A stretch of DNA of 64,000 nucleotides from Paragonimus skrjabini miyazakii (GCA_014338405.1 JTDE01002033.1:84322-148321); one strand, 5' to 3'. Positions 1 to 11,640 are shown, counted from the stretch's first letter. Notes: a model not told the origin generated them from the letters alone. Made by a program: numbers and translations.

Positions 1-603
1 GATCTGTGCTCCACTGTGACCGCTAACTCCGATCTCATTAAGCAAAGCTGCTGACGTCCCTTGCATAACCCGTACCACTTCCTCTATCAAAGTAGCCAAT
101 CTGAAGTGCTCTAATTAAGATTGATTGTCCCTTCCGGTTAGTTGGACCAATCGCGTTCTAGCAGTCACGTCCAAGATTTTAACATGGAAATCCTAATGCA
201 TCAAAGTGATTTGCTTTTGCATGAAATGGGAAATCTTGTGCCTAAAATGGAAACAGATGTGTAAAATGGTATAGATTTGTAGGACAAAACGATTACCATA
301 GATGGCCGATAGACACAAATGGAATTGAAAGAAAGTCCTATATGGCAGTCTGGGAGTCAGAACAAATCACGTTACAGGGGGCATCAGAAGGTAACGCGAG
401 AAAAAACGGTCCAGATAGCGCACATGCGTTCGACCGCACACCTTTAATTTGCTGAGTGGGACCATGCCACCACCCACGACTATACCATCGGAGCTGGACC
501 GGCTGCTCGGTGTGGCGTGACGCGTCCTGTTTGTCTCGTTAGGAGATGCGCCTCCTAACACAGCCTTCGCATTCACGTGAGTATTTCAGCAAATGCACTC
601 CAA
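1..603. other. No recognised feature
   Basis: Only short open frames on both strands. No repeat shared with the rest of the window was seen. Confidence 0.5.
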
Positions 604-728
604 AAAGAAGCACTAAACTCGAGTTTTGCTCTTACTAGAGCTCGTCAGTAATGCATACCCTTGCCACTGCCGGGACTAGAACTCCAGTCACGTTTTTCAT
701 GAGGTAACCGTGTTAACCACAGTGCCAG
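604..728 (-). repeat. tRNA-derived SINE, family B, single copy
   Basis: Read on the minus strand, the head begins TGGCACTGTGGTTAACACGG (box-A-like), followed about 40 nt later by GGAGTTCTAGTCCC (box-B-like). A body ending in CGAGTTTAGTGCTTC follows. The same head and body recur at 13928-14170, so this is a dispersed repeat. The tRNA origin is inferred from box spacing; no specific tRNA was identified. Confidence 0.5.
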
Positions 729-2302
729 GAACATCACAATAGACATGATGGAACAATCAAATCCAAACGCCCATTCACAAGCTTGTGTGAATGGTGTTCA
801 GTTTGCCCGATCCTTTAAAAAACAGAATCGCTCTGTTTTATCCAATCGATAACCCGGTGATCAGGACTTCTCAGGTAGGTTGAAGTTACTGTCTTCAATG
901 AACTAACTGAACATGTGTTATACACACAATGCTTTCATAAGGCAATAAAGCAGCAACAGTGAATGCTGACGCTCTGGTGTCAACCATTATAAACGACCCG
1001 ACTGTTTTGCACAGATGTGAGTACCCGTCCTTCCATGCAGAAGGCACCACGGATTGTGTGAGGTACACAAAATTCACATAAGTAAACGACAAGTTAAAAT
1101 AGATCAGTATATATCCGTTAGGTGAGCGGTACTAGATTCGGTTCCGGCTGACCAGTTGCGAATATTGGGGACACAATCTGAATTCACCTGGTCTTGATTA
1201 GCCTAAGTTTAACACGTGTACAGGTACGATGAATCGTTCAAAGGGAGGCAGCCAGGAAGACGGAAAACATGAGCAGAAATCCCGCATATTAACTTTCGTA
1301 CTACACCAACATAGGTGCTGCTTACGAGAGCCAGTCAATGTGAACTTATCCGTCATTTACAACTTGACTGTTCGTTTGTAAGATGTAGGTTATGGAGGTC
1401 TATAAAATAAATCGCTTCCCTATCATATTGCTTCTAACCTAGAACTTAAGTGGTACTGAGGTACCTCAATCTATCACTGTGGTTTAGTTGTCTAGGCTGA
1501 GTAATAAATGTGTAGCTGCTATCTGGTGAATTCTATGGAAGCAGATAGTTGTGATAAAGCGTAAACGGGACAGAAAGACGTAGGTGTGTAGTATTTAACA
1601 CATCGTAAAATAAAAAAATGATACTATACGGTGTAGTGGTTGTGTTACTGATAACATACGCCATGCACAATCGTGTTAACACAAAGTATAATCAAAAACA
1701 GTGGGAATGCAACGACATAGTACATAACAGGTGCAGTGTTCGCGTACAATTTGTTATCACACACAAACGAAGCAACATTAGAATTTTTATAAACAAAACT
1801 GAAACCGAAATTCCTCATCTTTAATACACAGAAGCACAGACAGGTATAAAAGATAGAGTTCACATTGAGATCAAGAGTCCCGTCGGACAAAACGACTAAA
1901 ACAAACTAAACAAGACGGCAGAAAAGCCATCTGTTATATCCATGAAAATATCACGCTCAAATCAATATAAACGTCAGCTGTGGAGTAAAGAAGCAGAAAC
2001 GTTGATTTAAAAACCATGAAGGAAGGTTAAGTAACATGAGTCAACAAACGTCCAGCTTGTACTTCCAATAAGAAGAAATGAGATGGAAAACAAATTTGGA
2101 AGAAACAAAAGCTTCATGTTCGAAAGCGTGGGAGACAAAGAAAAAATCCACATCCACAGAATGCATTCACACCTACACATTCTAACGAACAGATGTGAAG
2201 TAAAAGACCTACCGCACACAATCGCAACAAACGAGGTTACCAAAGAATTCAGTATAAAAGAAACAACAAAAGAGAACATCATTTCTGAACAGATGACAAA
2301 AT
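729..2302. other. 3' flank of the distal phosphatase exon, nothing recognised
   Basis: AT-rich. Open frames up to 99 codons overlap each other on opposite strands and show no domain. The 3' untranslated region of the distal exon must lie here, but no clear AATAAA was found on the minus strand. Confidence 0.5.
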
Positions 2303-2950
2303 TCAAGCTGTGGAATGTAAATGTGCAAATCTAAAAATTTCCGAATTGCGGGTCCTATTCTTATATCGTTGGTAAATAAAAAGCCAGGTCAAACAGAGCA
2401 TAACGAGGACACAACTCAACATTATCAGAATGAAGAAAGGACTGGTGGAATAAGAGACAAAGTACTGGACAGCATTCATTAAATGTGTATCGCCAACTGC
2501 GGCACAGGTTGATTGAAAATCAGCCGGATCCAACAGCAACGATTCGATTTGTTTTATCACGAGATTTAACGGGCAGCCGCTAGTGGGTGGCCGATCTGAA
2601 CAGACTGGAAATTGTAGATACTTTCCATCAGGGTCTGAAAAACCTTGTTTGTACAACAGCCGTAAACTAAATTGCTCAAGAAGACCGGGTTGACTGGGTC
2701 CATACAATTCTAAGACCACGGAGGACGAGTAGGCTACCAGTTTACCGTCGTACACGCCAAATGCAGCCAACAAGAACGTAACATCACTATCGTGAGCGGA
2801 ATAGGCCACGGTGTGTTGTGTGGATAGATTGAATGTTTGAAAACTGGAGGAAGTCGTCCCATTAACGATCGACTTCAAGTGTTGCACAAATTCATGAAGG
2901 AACACTCCGATTTCCAGTCGTAGAATGTCCTTTGTGGAAGCCATCATCGC
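2303..2950 (-). CDS. Histidine acid phosphatase, distal terminal exon or paralogue 3' exon
   Basis: A second terminal exon with 215 codons plus stop. The acceptor TATTATTCAG precedes GCG in phase 0. DILRLEIGVFLHEFVQ, YSAHDSDVTFLLAAFG and GCPLNLVIKQIESLLL align residue for residue with the exon at 31939-32562, including 14 residues before the shared EIGVFL glycine. A membrane span (hydrophobic run FFILIMLSCVLVMLCLTWLF) and a basic tail ending HLHSTA follow. The frame is intact and the catalytic HD is kept, so it does not look like a pseudogene. I see no RHGDRTP-bearing exon or exon 2 homologue between here and 31939. It could be spliced to the shared exons 1 and 2 (a product of about 462 residues), or its 5' exons may be too diverged to see, or lost. 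Confidence 0.8.
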   Translation of the reverse strand, partial: AMMASTKDILRLEIGVFLHEFVQHLKSIVNGTTSSSFQTFNLSTQHTVAYSAHDSDVTFLLAAFGVYDGKLVAYSSSVVLELYGPSQPGLLEQFSLRLLYKQGFSDPDGKYLQFPVCSDRPPTSGCPLNLVIKQIESLLLDPADFQSTCAAVGDTHLMNAVQYFVSYSTSPFFILIMLSCVLVMLCLTWLFIYQRYKNRTRNSEIFRFAHLHSTA

Positions 2951-3000
2951 CTGAATAATAGACAATGTTGCAGATTGCTTTAGTACGACTATACAATATT

Positions 3001-3369
3001 TCAGAAGAACGACAACAAACGGTCCATTGTGTTCGCAGTTAAAATCACAGTGAAAAATATCACACTAGTGGAACTAGATAATACTCCGTCCAACAAACGC
3101 ATTCTGCATGATAAACAGCCATATAAACAAGCCATATCTGGCCTATAGACTCTGAGACATCTCCCAAAACCGTTGCACTCAGCCATAAGTCGGGTAATTT
3201 GAAGCACCGCGATTGACCTAGCATGATTAGTTGCTCGGCAAGCGCGGTCATCCGAACTTAACGGATAAGCCACAATCAAGTAAACGAGTAAACCAATAGT
3301 GAAACAAGTACGTCGCAGGATAGGTGTACAGTGAACAAGTAAAAGTAAGTAAAGTTTTTCCGTCGACAT
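3001..3369 (-). CDS. Possible small secreted cysteine-containing ORF, unknown
   Basis: An ATG-initiated 122-codon ORF about 50 bp upstream of the distal phosphatase exon on the same strand. Residues 4-38 are strongly hydrophobic with an interrupting basic RR, resembling a signal or anchor segment. The following 60 residues hold six cysteines (in CRATNH, ECNG, RCLR, ACLYGCLSC). I recognise no family, and no splice signals were settled. It could be a chance ORF: this region has other open stretches of similar size. Confidence 0.2.
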   Translation of the reverse strand: MSTEKLYLLLLVHCTPILRRTCFTIGLLVYLIVAYPLSSDDRACRATNHARSIAVLQITRLMAECNGFGRCLRVYRPDMACLYGCLSCRMRLLDGVLSSSTSVIFFTVILTANTMDRLLSFF

Positions 3370-6300
3370 ATTTCAATCGCTATCGTTGATTCTGACTCAA
3401 TCTAAACATTTGTTTAATCAACTGAAAACACTAGAATTCAGATTATCCGATACCATTAGATAATTTTGAAATTATGATTGTCTAATTAGTCAAACAGTAC
3501 CGCTGCATACCAAGTGAACGAAATGCCTGATGAGCAGAGGTTAGACATCTCCGGCTAGGCACAAACCTGGAATGCCACTACAACCAATTCTACAAATGGC
3601 TACAGAACAGTTCAGTAATATTACAAGGTCAGTGAGGATAGCCCCTGTGAGACAATTTGTCAGATATCTCCGAAGTGACAACCACTGCAGACGAGCAAGT
3701 ATTTTTGCCTGACAAGTTGTCACTGTTTACTAATGTAGGAACAAAATATTTAATTGAATGTGCTCCCTTATCAAATAATAAGATACACCTCTAGATATCA
3801 ACGGATTTGTCAACATATGCTTTGTCAGTGCATATACAGTATACAGTTTTATTTCGAACAAAACTCATGTGGAAAGGTTGATGGACTAGCTACGGAGAAC
3901 ATTCTTGGTCCTGAGTTAGTCGACGTTTTCAACACTATAATGGAGAAGAAGCAACGAACACAATAAATTCAGCCATGTTTCATGAATTCAACGTCGAAAG
4001 TATTCTTATTATGCCCTATCCGGTCAAATATATTTGACTAACTTCACTCGAATCTCGTCACAACTTATCGTGAATGCTTATCTTATCTGGGTGCAGTTTT
4101 TGTTCAACGATCAGACTGTTCAGTACAATATTTGTTTCGCCAGAAGGCTACGTGGTGAGACTAGTATATACATACGTTTTTCTCATATGCTGCAGAAACG
4201 CTCGCAGATAAACATTTTATCGTGTGCGTAAAATTCAACCCTCCTACAAGGCAAACAAGTTGGCTTTTTTTACAAAAAGTACAAACTGAACTCCTACTCA
4301 AATGGTTTTGCTAGGCGTCATGGTCAAATCTGAACCATAGTGCTAACCAACGGGTGTCCGAAAAAGCAGTTCACATGAAGATGACAATCCAAAGCCAGCG
4401 TCTAGTCCAAGTGCCGTTTAAAAGAAGCAACATGACCATAAAGATGTAGAAAGCTACGAAATTGTCTGATTGTGTCAACCCGACCTTGGCCTATCGATCC
4501 TATGAAAACAAGCAATTACAAAGCAACAAAAATCTCGTTTCACGCACTTTGCGGCGTAGATACGACCATTCAATATAGTACGGGTAATTCGCAACGTTAA
4601 TTTACAGAGTATCAGCTTTGAGTGTCCAATTGACTGACGTCATCACCGATAATCACATTGTCCTTTTTAAAAGTCGTTCGTCTTTCACGAACTATTCGAA
4701 GGAGTTTTAAAAATGTCCACGACAAATATAAGTTCATCCATAGTGTGTTGTCGCTCCAAACACGATAAACATTAAGCTGAGGTCACCTCATTGTTGTAAA
4801 AAACGGCCACATGAGACGAACAGATGTTATCCGGAAAGGTGCAAGCGGCAGCATTTCGAGCAAGCTCCGGTATACCGATGCATCTGAGCAGATAAGCAAT
4901 CATCGCGGTTTACGAAAAAAGTAATCACCCATATAAATAGAGGCAATACTTAGGGAAGTTGAGAAAAGCCAGATTTGAGCTTCTACGCAAATCCATGTGA
5001 ACCAATGAGAAGTCCAAATGTACTGGCAATGCTTCTCTGAAAAGCCTCTCTCCATGGATAAGTAACGGACGGTCACCAACATTATCTAACCTAGATAGGC
5101 AGAGAGTCTTTTGACTGACGCCTAGAATAATAACAAAGTTCGGTAATAAAAAAAACACTCTTGTACTAGGAGTTTCCGTAAAAATCTCTCAAACAAGATT
5201 GAAATGCTACTCTGGATTAACAAACTGAAAAATGAGAAAACCGATTTTCTTCAATCGTAAACACTTGCAGTGATGCCTAAAGTGGATGGAATAACGTTCA
5301 TAGCTCAGAAGGCTCTTTCGATATTTAACGAAGAGTCAGGCAGTGATTTTCCGGTAGAGAAATTCACTCCACGCCTCTCGGATTACATGTGTGGGATTGG
5401 CCAGCCCAAGGTCCGGAACTGAACCCAGCAAAGAAAATCTCAGGAACGAACATGCCCACCAGAGTGCAAAGATGCTAAAATATCCCTCTGCAGTTGACGA
5501 CTACAGTGGTGTAATCTGAACTTTTTGGTTATAACGCACCAAAACGCTTCACATAGAAAGCAACGTTTTCTACAAAGTGTTTCTGTTGGGAAAAGGCACT
5601 TTTTCCCAAAAATTTGCATTATTTGCAAGGGAAATGGATTTCTTCATGTCCTGGGAACTAGAAGGCTCGCCAGAATTCTGGAACGTCCAGGAAGTTACGC
5701 TCGCTTCTGATTGGTCCTTTCGGCAACCTAGGCCCAAGGCCGACCAAAACCTATAAATACAGTTGCTGTAAATTACGATTTTACCTTCGGGCTGAGCAGC
5801 AAACAAAACTTGTTGGAAGGTCGTCTTTTTCCTTACTTGTTGGGGGGTTCTAAGTTGCGAGAGTTGCGTTCTGACATCTGAGCTCTGACTTTCGTACCGC
5901 TTTGCAATATCGCTGCGCTCGTTCGTAGTGGAGATACTGCACGTAGTCTTGTGTTTGTTCTTGCTTTTCTCTATCAGGTGGGGTCGTAACAGTTTCCTCA
6001 GAAAACCGCCCCGAGTTGAACTCAACAACGAGGTAGTTGTCTCTATCTCGGTAACGTTCCGAAAAAAATGAATGTCCATGTTTAGCTTTGATGTTACGGT
6101 CTACAGCAGGTGCTTAGATCTGGACTGAAAAGACCGAGTGCGTTGGGACAGGTGAAGGACAAACATTGGTATGAAAAGTGATTTCTCACAAATTTCTAGT
6201 GGAATGCACATAACTGCATATCTAACTGTGCGGCTAGTTAGGTTTGACGCGTTGACAGAAGTCGTGGTGAGAGGATTGTTAAACATGATCTGAGATAGCT

Positions 6301-8045
6301 GGCTGAATCAACAGACGTAACTCGTCAACCACAAAATATATGTTGGTGCTATGTCATCGTCTTCATCCTGAAGGCTCGGTCAGAGTAGCATGCGTGATGT
6401 AAAATCTCATCAAAGAGATTAGTACTGATTATGATCACCTACTTTGCGTAAGATCAGCTAACAGCGGTGTTTAGTTTACCTTGAGGAAGATAATGTGAGC
6501 TTAGGTCTACTCTACTTCAATATCCTGCTTGCTTGAACAGTTTGTGAACAATGAGAAAGTATGAAATGACTGAACCATATAACAATCCACTATTAAGGAA
6601 AACTGACGGTTTGCACTAGAGACAGATCCGAAGGCTGTTGTTACTATCGAACAACGGTATAGAAAAGGCTAGTATTACAGTTGTCATCAGGACATCTGCA
6701 ATCATCATGAAAAATCAGCCTAGTAAACAGCTGTTTCAGACAATCCTCGTTGGGCACATATGAATTTAAGAGATTTATACAAAATACAAATCAGACTGGA
6801 AAGACAAGTGTCAGATTAGTCGATCATTCTGCGGTAGGCAACAGTCTGGTACTTATTTGCCGAGTGAACGTTAGATTTTCTGACGTGTGCTACGCTGACG
6901 AAATCTAATGAGATTGGAACACCTGTTCCAATTGTTTTGGTAGTCCGTGGGACGAGGGGCTTTGGGGTGGTGTGTTAAGGTGTGCGTTATACGGGGACCG
7001 AAACATATGGCCGCAATGTTCTTTGAATTCATAGGGGTCAAATGGCTTATGAAGGCCTGACTGCACAATGTGTATGGCTTAGACACTTTGGTTTTGAGCA
7101 CACCAGCTTGAGGTCGGATGGCCTGATCCGATTGTATCCAGTGTGGATGACATGCTGGTTAAAAAATTGCGTAGTGTTAATACAAAACGGAGGTTAGAAA
7201 ACATGTTCTTATTTGTCCCTTCCTTGAGAATAAACTAAAGTAAACGAATTGACAAGCTTCTGTCTACAAATCGAGTATCAATAATACATTCTATGCGACT
7301 GATTACAGCACATCGTTCACCTATCTGCGTAATCCAGGGCTGCATTTCGCTTAGTTGACACTGGACTGGTTTATTTTCGATTTCTTTAAAAATAATGCTT
7401 CGAAAAAAGAACCGTAAGGTGATTTGGTTCAATCTCAGAGGTTTGAATGAAACACATGGAGAATTCATTTGCAATAAGTTGCTGGCATCCCAACTGAGAC
7501 ACTTGTCACTGATGAACATTCCATCGTTCGTTGTATTCAGTAAATTCCCAAATGTCTGAGGTAAAAATGCTAAGCGTACCCAAAATTACAGCTTTGCGCA
7601 TCCATAAAACCCTTCCCCTTTACCAAGCTGAGTGACTGATTTTGCGCTGATCAGCATAACACAGTTGTGAATCTTTCATTGAGGACTCTCTATCGTTCTT
7701 ATTTGGAGGCGCTTTCTCTAGGACTCCGATTTAAAGGTCCGTACAAGATTGTTGGCACTTCACAAGTGCAAGCCGTAAACCTGTGACAAGTTGAAAAAGC
7801 CATCGCTCCACACCTGACGACAACCATTTTCTGAATGCTCTTGTCCAACAAAAATGTCTACCCAATCGTGAACATTATTATGCCAGTAGAGAGCTTGCGG
7901 ACTGGGAGTATGATACTGCTCTGAAATCAGGTAGCAGTTTTGGCGCTGGTTCTGGACAACCAACAATATGTGGACAAAGTGAGTTTCTGCCGGACAGTCA
8001 ACTTGACAATATTGTGTTGCTAATAAGTAGTGTGGCGGATTTATG
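3370..8045. other. No recognised gene apart from the possible solo LTR
   Basis: Short overlapping frames without domains. The possible LTR at 5640-6000 is listed separately. Confidence 0.5.
5640..6000 (+). repeat. Possible solo LTR
   Basis: This stretch has promoter-like features in LTR order: an inverted CCAAT-type motif (GATTGGTCC), then CCTATAAATAC as a TATA box, then a GC-richer transcribed-looking part ending near CAGGTGGGGTCGTAACAG. A 169-codon antisense ORF over it has no recognisable domain and is probably a shadow. No second copy exists in the window, so the call rests on layout alone. Confidence 0.25.
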
Positions 8046-8198
8046 ATTTTAGATGAGACCCAATTGTGAAAAGTCAGGGCTTCGGCTGGATTCGAACCAG
8101 CGACAGAAACACCGTGCATCAACGCGGCAAGCGCTCTACCAGCTGAGCTACGAAGCCACGCCAAGAGCTCGGAAATTTCACATTTGGACTCGGTTACC
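8046..8198 (-). repeat. tRNA-derived SINE, family A, left arm of an inverted pair
   Basis: An 80-nt tRNA-like head occupies 8157-8078 on the minus strand. Its 7-bp acceptor ends GGCTTCG and CGAAGCC are perfectly complementary. It has a D-arm/box A (TAGCTCAGCTGGTAGAGCG) and a T-arm/box B (GGTTCGAATCC) flanked by GCTGG/CCAGC. The anticodon arm does not pair well and the middle is about 8 nt too long for a standard tRNA, so this is a tRNA-derived SINE rather than a tRNA gene. A tail ending in CAATTGGGTCTCATCTAAAAT follows the head. Confidence 0.75.
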
Positions 8199-8274
8199 CA
8201 CCCGTCCCACCGTCTCATATGGAATCCACCAAATGATCCGGGGGATCGACTGCCCCGGCAGGATTTTTCGAACA

Positions 8275-8426
8275 GTAACCAAGTCCAAATGCGAAATTTC
8301 CGAGCTCCTGGCGTGGCTTCGTAGCTCAGCTGGTAGAGCGCTTGCCGCGTTGATGCATGGTGTTTCTGTCACTGGTTCGAATCTAGCCGAAGCCCTGATT
8401 TTTCACAATTGGGTCTCATCTAAAAT
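8275..8426 (+). repeat. tRNA-derived SINE, family A, right arm of an inverted pair
   Basis: Head at 8315-8394 on the plus strand. It is nearly identical to the minus-strand copy at 8078-8157, with a handful of substitutions such as CACGG to CATGG and CCAGC to CTAGC in the T stem. The 5' flanks (GTCCAAATGYGAAATTTCCGAG) and 3' tails also match, so the two copies form a head-to-head palindrome with arms of about 150 bp around about 75 nt of spacer. Confidence 0.75.
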
Positions 8427-8889
8427 ATTGTGTTGATGGAGAAAACGATTTGTCGTGAGTTGCAGATTCTGTCTTGCCGAGGCACACAACTAAAAGACAG
8501 TACAAATGTATGAAGTCTATAGGTGGTATGACACCACGGTTATAAGGATTACCGAACACCTACATACCAAAAATATCGCCACGACTAATCCTTAAGATGT
8601 CGAGTACCCGCATCACAAACACCGGCCTAGTGGTTAACCGATGTTCTGCACTGAATACGCACACTTGTACATAAAGTTTACTCGGACAGACACATTTGAA
8701 GTGTGTTAAATTCCGGATCATGGACCCCACAGAGATGCTTAGTTACGCACGAGCAGTGACGAAGCAGTCATCGCACTTCACGTGATAGTTCAAAGCTACC
8801 AGCAGGGGAAAGATGATCACAACAAATTTGCTATTCACATCTCTCCGATCAGTCATTGGACTTTTCTCTTCACCAGCGCAGAAAGAAAA

Positions 8890-8930
8890 CATGTTGCAAT
8901 ATGTTAACATTTCGTTTACTCTTATCAGTC
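8890..8930 (-). ncRNA. Hammerhead-like ribozyme motif in left PLE arm
   Basis: On the minus strand: CTGATAAG (consensus CTGATGAG with one change), a 6-nt loop, then CGAAA. Then a 5-bp helix III (ATGTT/AACAT) closes a 10-nt loop. The base after helix III is G, which a hammerhead does not accept at the cleavage position, so this copy is probably inactive. Confidence 0.35.
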
Positions 8931-9486
8931 GCAAACGTAAAACATGCAGGTTATATATGACAGACAGTTAGAGATAGACAGGGTATGGACGCGCATACAA
9001 TCACACCCCGTATTATGTCATCACCACCACGGCTGACCATTCTGCCTCTCACGCTGTCTATCAGGTCACTTACAGTTGCGGTGACGTTTACATAGACAGA
9101 ACAGACCGACGGCTATCTCAGCGACTGACAGAACGCGTCTCAAACTGGTTAAAACAGCTCATGACAACAACCTGGAACCGGTGAATCTGTTACTCGAAGC
9201 CCCGCATCATCGATTGCCAGACGCCTCATGATAACAGGTTACCAGGTTGATCCACTTAAAGCATTCGAAAATATTGTTACGCCATCAGAACCCGAAGCTA
9301 CTGGCCTGTAGCGAAGTCATGTTGATCAGAGCTTACGAGCCAGCGGTATGTGCACAAAAGTGGTTGAAGCAACCTATAGGGTTGCCGTGGTGGTGATGAC
9401 ATAATACGGGGTGTGATTGTATGCGCGTCCATACCCTGTCTATATCTAATTGTCTGTCATATATAATTTGCATGTTTCACGTTTGC

Positions 9487-9530
9487 AATCGATGAGAGTA
9501 AACGAAATGTTAACATATCGCAACATATGT
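9487..9530 (+). ncRNA. Hammerhead-like ribozyme motif in right PLE arm
   Basis: Inverted partner of the left-arm motif. The core reads TCGATGAG, six intervening bases, then CGAAA. Helix III ATGTT/AACAT is followed by A, an allowed cleavage base, then TGTCTTC. The first core bases deviate from CTGATGAG. Helix II is at most one base pair and helix I is not evident. Confidence 0.35.
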
Positions 9531-9997
9531 CTTCTCTCTGTGCTGAGGCAGTTATTAAAGGGAACCCAGTGTTTCAAGGACTTCTCTCTGTTGTCCTGTT
9601 AAGTGTGGATATGGTGAAAACGTGTGCGTGTCTGTGCGACAGACCTGTTTGCGTGATTCATCATTCATGGCACGCTAAGGAATATGAGGTTACTTGACTT
9701 TTCTGAATAGACAGGTGATGGTTAGCCTGGTTACGCTTGTGTGTGGACATTCCACAGCCTACTGTCCTACCGTACAGTTGTGCCTACTTGATGCTGCCTG
9801 CAGTTCTTGTTGTACATTTGTCCCCTTGCTACAATACAACACAGCTGCTCAATTGTACCTACATTCTACATTCACGAACAGCAATTGTATGATCCATTCG
9901 TTACAATACACGGGCTATTTTACAAACTGTCTGTTGGATCTTACGGGATATAACACCTCTCTTGAGTCGCTTCACCTCCTTACAAGCAGTCAAACGA

Positions 9998-10205
9998 GGA
10001 AGTAGCTCTCAAATGCACGTATACCAACTGTCTAAGTTCATTCAATAGGTTCCCAGGAGTTGGGCGGTTGGTTAGTTGCATAAATCTTCACATCTTTGCT
10101 CTTACTGAGACCTGGACCTCAGCGGACCTCAGTAACAGGAAACTGGGCGTCTCTGAGCAGTCAGTGTACCGGGCCGACTCCGCCCAAGGGGTAATGGGGG
10201 CTTCA
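9998..10205 (+). pseudogene. CR1-type LINE endonuclease fragment
   Basis: Broken plus-strand frame with KCTYTNCLSSFNR and then NLHIFALTETWTSADLSNRK, the N-terminal signature of the APE-type endonuclease in CR1/L2-group LINEs (YTN block, then the LTETW metal-binding Glu). It stops being readable near 10205. The reverse transcriptase of the same family resumes at about 12100, so this is probably the 5' part of one element split by the PLE between them. Confidence 0.55.
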
Positions 10206-10399
10206 TAACACCCACTATAAACGGGTAATGGACGCTCCAAACGGATTGTACTAGTGGATTCCGGGCTTCTTCAGGAATACCGATACGGTGGAAAGCATGT
10301 ACACAAAGTGTCAGAGTTCCAACGTGGCAAGTTGCTGGTTAGATCTGCCTGTTTGACATACTTATGGTAGACGAGTCAGCGGTCATCAAACCGTCACTT

Positions 10400-11640
10400 G
10401 AACACAGTGACCAGACATTATTGACGTGACGTTTCTGTTTACTAACGTTCCGCTCCATGAAACAGTTGATAACATTTGCGTGTTTATTGTAAGCAGTAGT
10501 GTTCCGTTTCCCATCTCGGTGATCGAACTGAACTAACATTCTGTACACATAACGTAAAGTTCAACTTCCAGACGTATAGTTTCCGACAAATGGACGAGGT
10601 TGCAATGGGTATTCTGCTGGGTCCATTTCTAGCGGATTTCTTCATGGCCAAAGTACAACCTACATTATGCGAAAACCTGACAGAACCGGTGTTGTACGGA
10701 CGCTACGTAGATAATATTCTAGCCGTCTTTGGGAGCTCAAGTGAATCAAATACGTTATTCTCAAAGTTGAACCAAGCTCAGTCGAACTTAAAACTGACGA
10801 GGGAGAACGAAGCGAATGACTGCCTTCCGTACCTGGACATTCTAGTCACTTGAAGATCAGATGGCACGGTAGAAAGATCCGTCTACAGGAAGCCTACTTG
10901 GACAATACAGTAGATGCATTTCGAAAGCTTCTGTCTAGTTCAGCATAAGAGAAGTCTAGTCAGGACGTTTTTCCACAGGGCACGGAGGACTTGCACAGAA
11001 GACAACCTACAGCTAGAGTTAGACTTACTGACAGACACTCTGCAGGTCAACGGGTACCCCTTGCGATTTACTAGAAAGTACAGCAGAACCGTCATCCCAA
11101 CTGTGGAAGTGACGACGGTACCGAAGAGAACGATGCATTTAGAACTCCTGTTTCTAGGGGACAGCTGGTCAACAATGACGAGGAAGTGTCTAACAGCTGT
11201 TGTATCCAAGACTTATAACGCTGCAAAACTGTGTATAATACAGCGAACGAGAACTCTACCAGTCGTCCCGGTTACGAACAAACAGTGCACATCTCACTGT
11301 TTATACAAATATTCGTGTAGCTGCAGTATGAACTACACAGAGAGGACAAACCGACAACCAGCTATTCGTATTAAGGAGCATGTTCCCAAATGGCTGGAAA
11401 CTCAGTTAGAAACCCCAGGTGCCCGTACAGATACTGATGGACGGCACCCCGCATCATCGGTTGCACGGCATATAATACAAACAGGACACAGAGTCAAAGC
11501 ACCTGACGCAGTCTCAGTGATTTCTCGAAGCAACCGGAAACGCATACCCCAGTTTGCCGAGGCTTTGGCTATTAAACGTCACAGTCCCCCTTGTGTGTCC
11601 AAAAACAATTTGTGTTGACGCTGTGGCTACCCTGGTAGTC
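10400..11640 (+). mobile_element. Penelope-like element: reverse transcriptase and GIY-YIG endonuclease, decayed
   Basis: Plus-strand PLE protein in three readable blocks. At about 10410, VTFLFTNVPLHETVDNIC is the RT domain start. At 10590-10853, EVAMGILLGPFLADFFMAK and then YGRYVDNIL form the RT core; the second catalytic Asp of the YVDD box is Asn here. At 10914-11618 are the thumb and the C-terminal GIY-YIG domain (YKYSCSCSMNYTERTNRQP, IKEHVPKWL, ALAIKRHSPP). Stop codons separate the blocks at about 10853-10913, and the missing Asp makes the RT inactive. It sits inside a CR1 LINE, so it inserted later. Confidence 0.8.

Larger units (their letters stand above)
8875..9545. mobile_element. 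Penelope-like element remnant: GIY-YIG endonuclease between inverted arms
   Basis: Arms at 8875-9033 and 9384-9545 are inverted copies of each other (about 160 bp). Between them, on the plus strand at about 9060-9350, is a broken reading frame containing YSCGDVYIDRTDRRLSQRL and then an alanine/arginine-rich stretch. This is the GIY-YIG endonuclease domain that ends PLE proteins. The reverse transcriptase is missing. PLEs are known for terminal repeats in direct or inverted order, which fits. Each arm includes a hammerhead-like core (see separate entries). Confidence 0.7.

Noticed and set aside
3520..3550. CTGATGAG at about 3526 considered as a further hammerhead
   Set aside because: No CGAAA follows at a workable distance, and there is no PLE context.
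5570..6079. 169-codon minus-strand ORF
   Set aside because: No domain and low-complexity Ser/Thr composition. It lies antisense over LTR-like promoter sequence.
8078..8157. A functional tRNA gene
   Set aside because: Acceptor and T arms are perfect, but the anticodon stem does not pair and the length is 80 nt without a convincing variable arm. The copy is repeated with a shared tail, so it is a SINE.
7760..8218. 152-codon minus-strand ORF containing LLAWLRSSAGRALAALMHG
   Set aside because: This peptide is the translation of the tRNA-like SINE head (D-arm and anticodon arm). It is not a protein gene.
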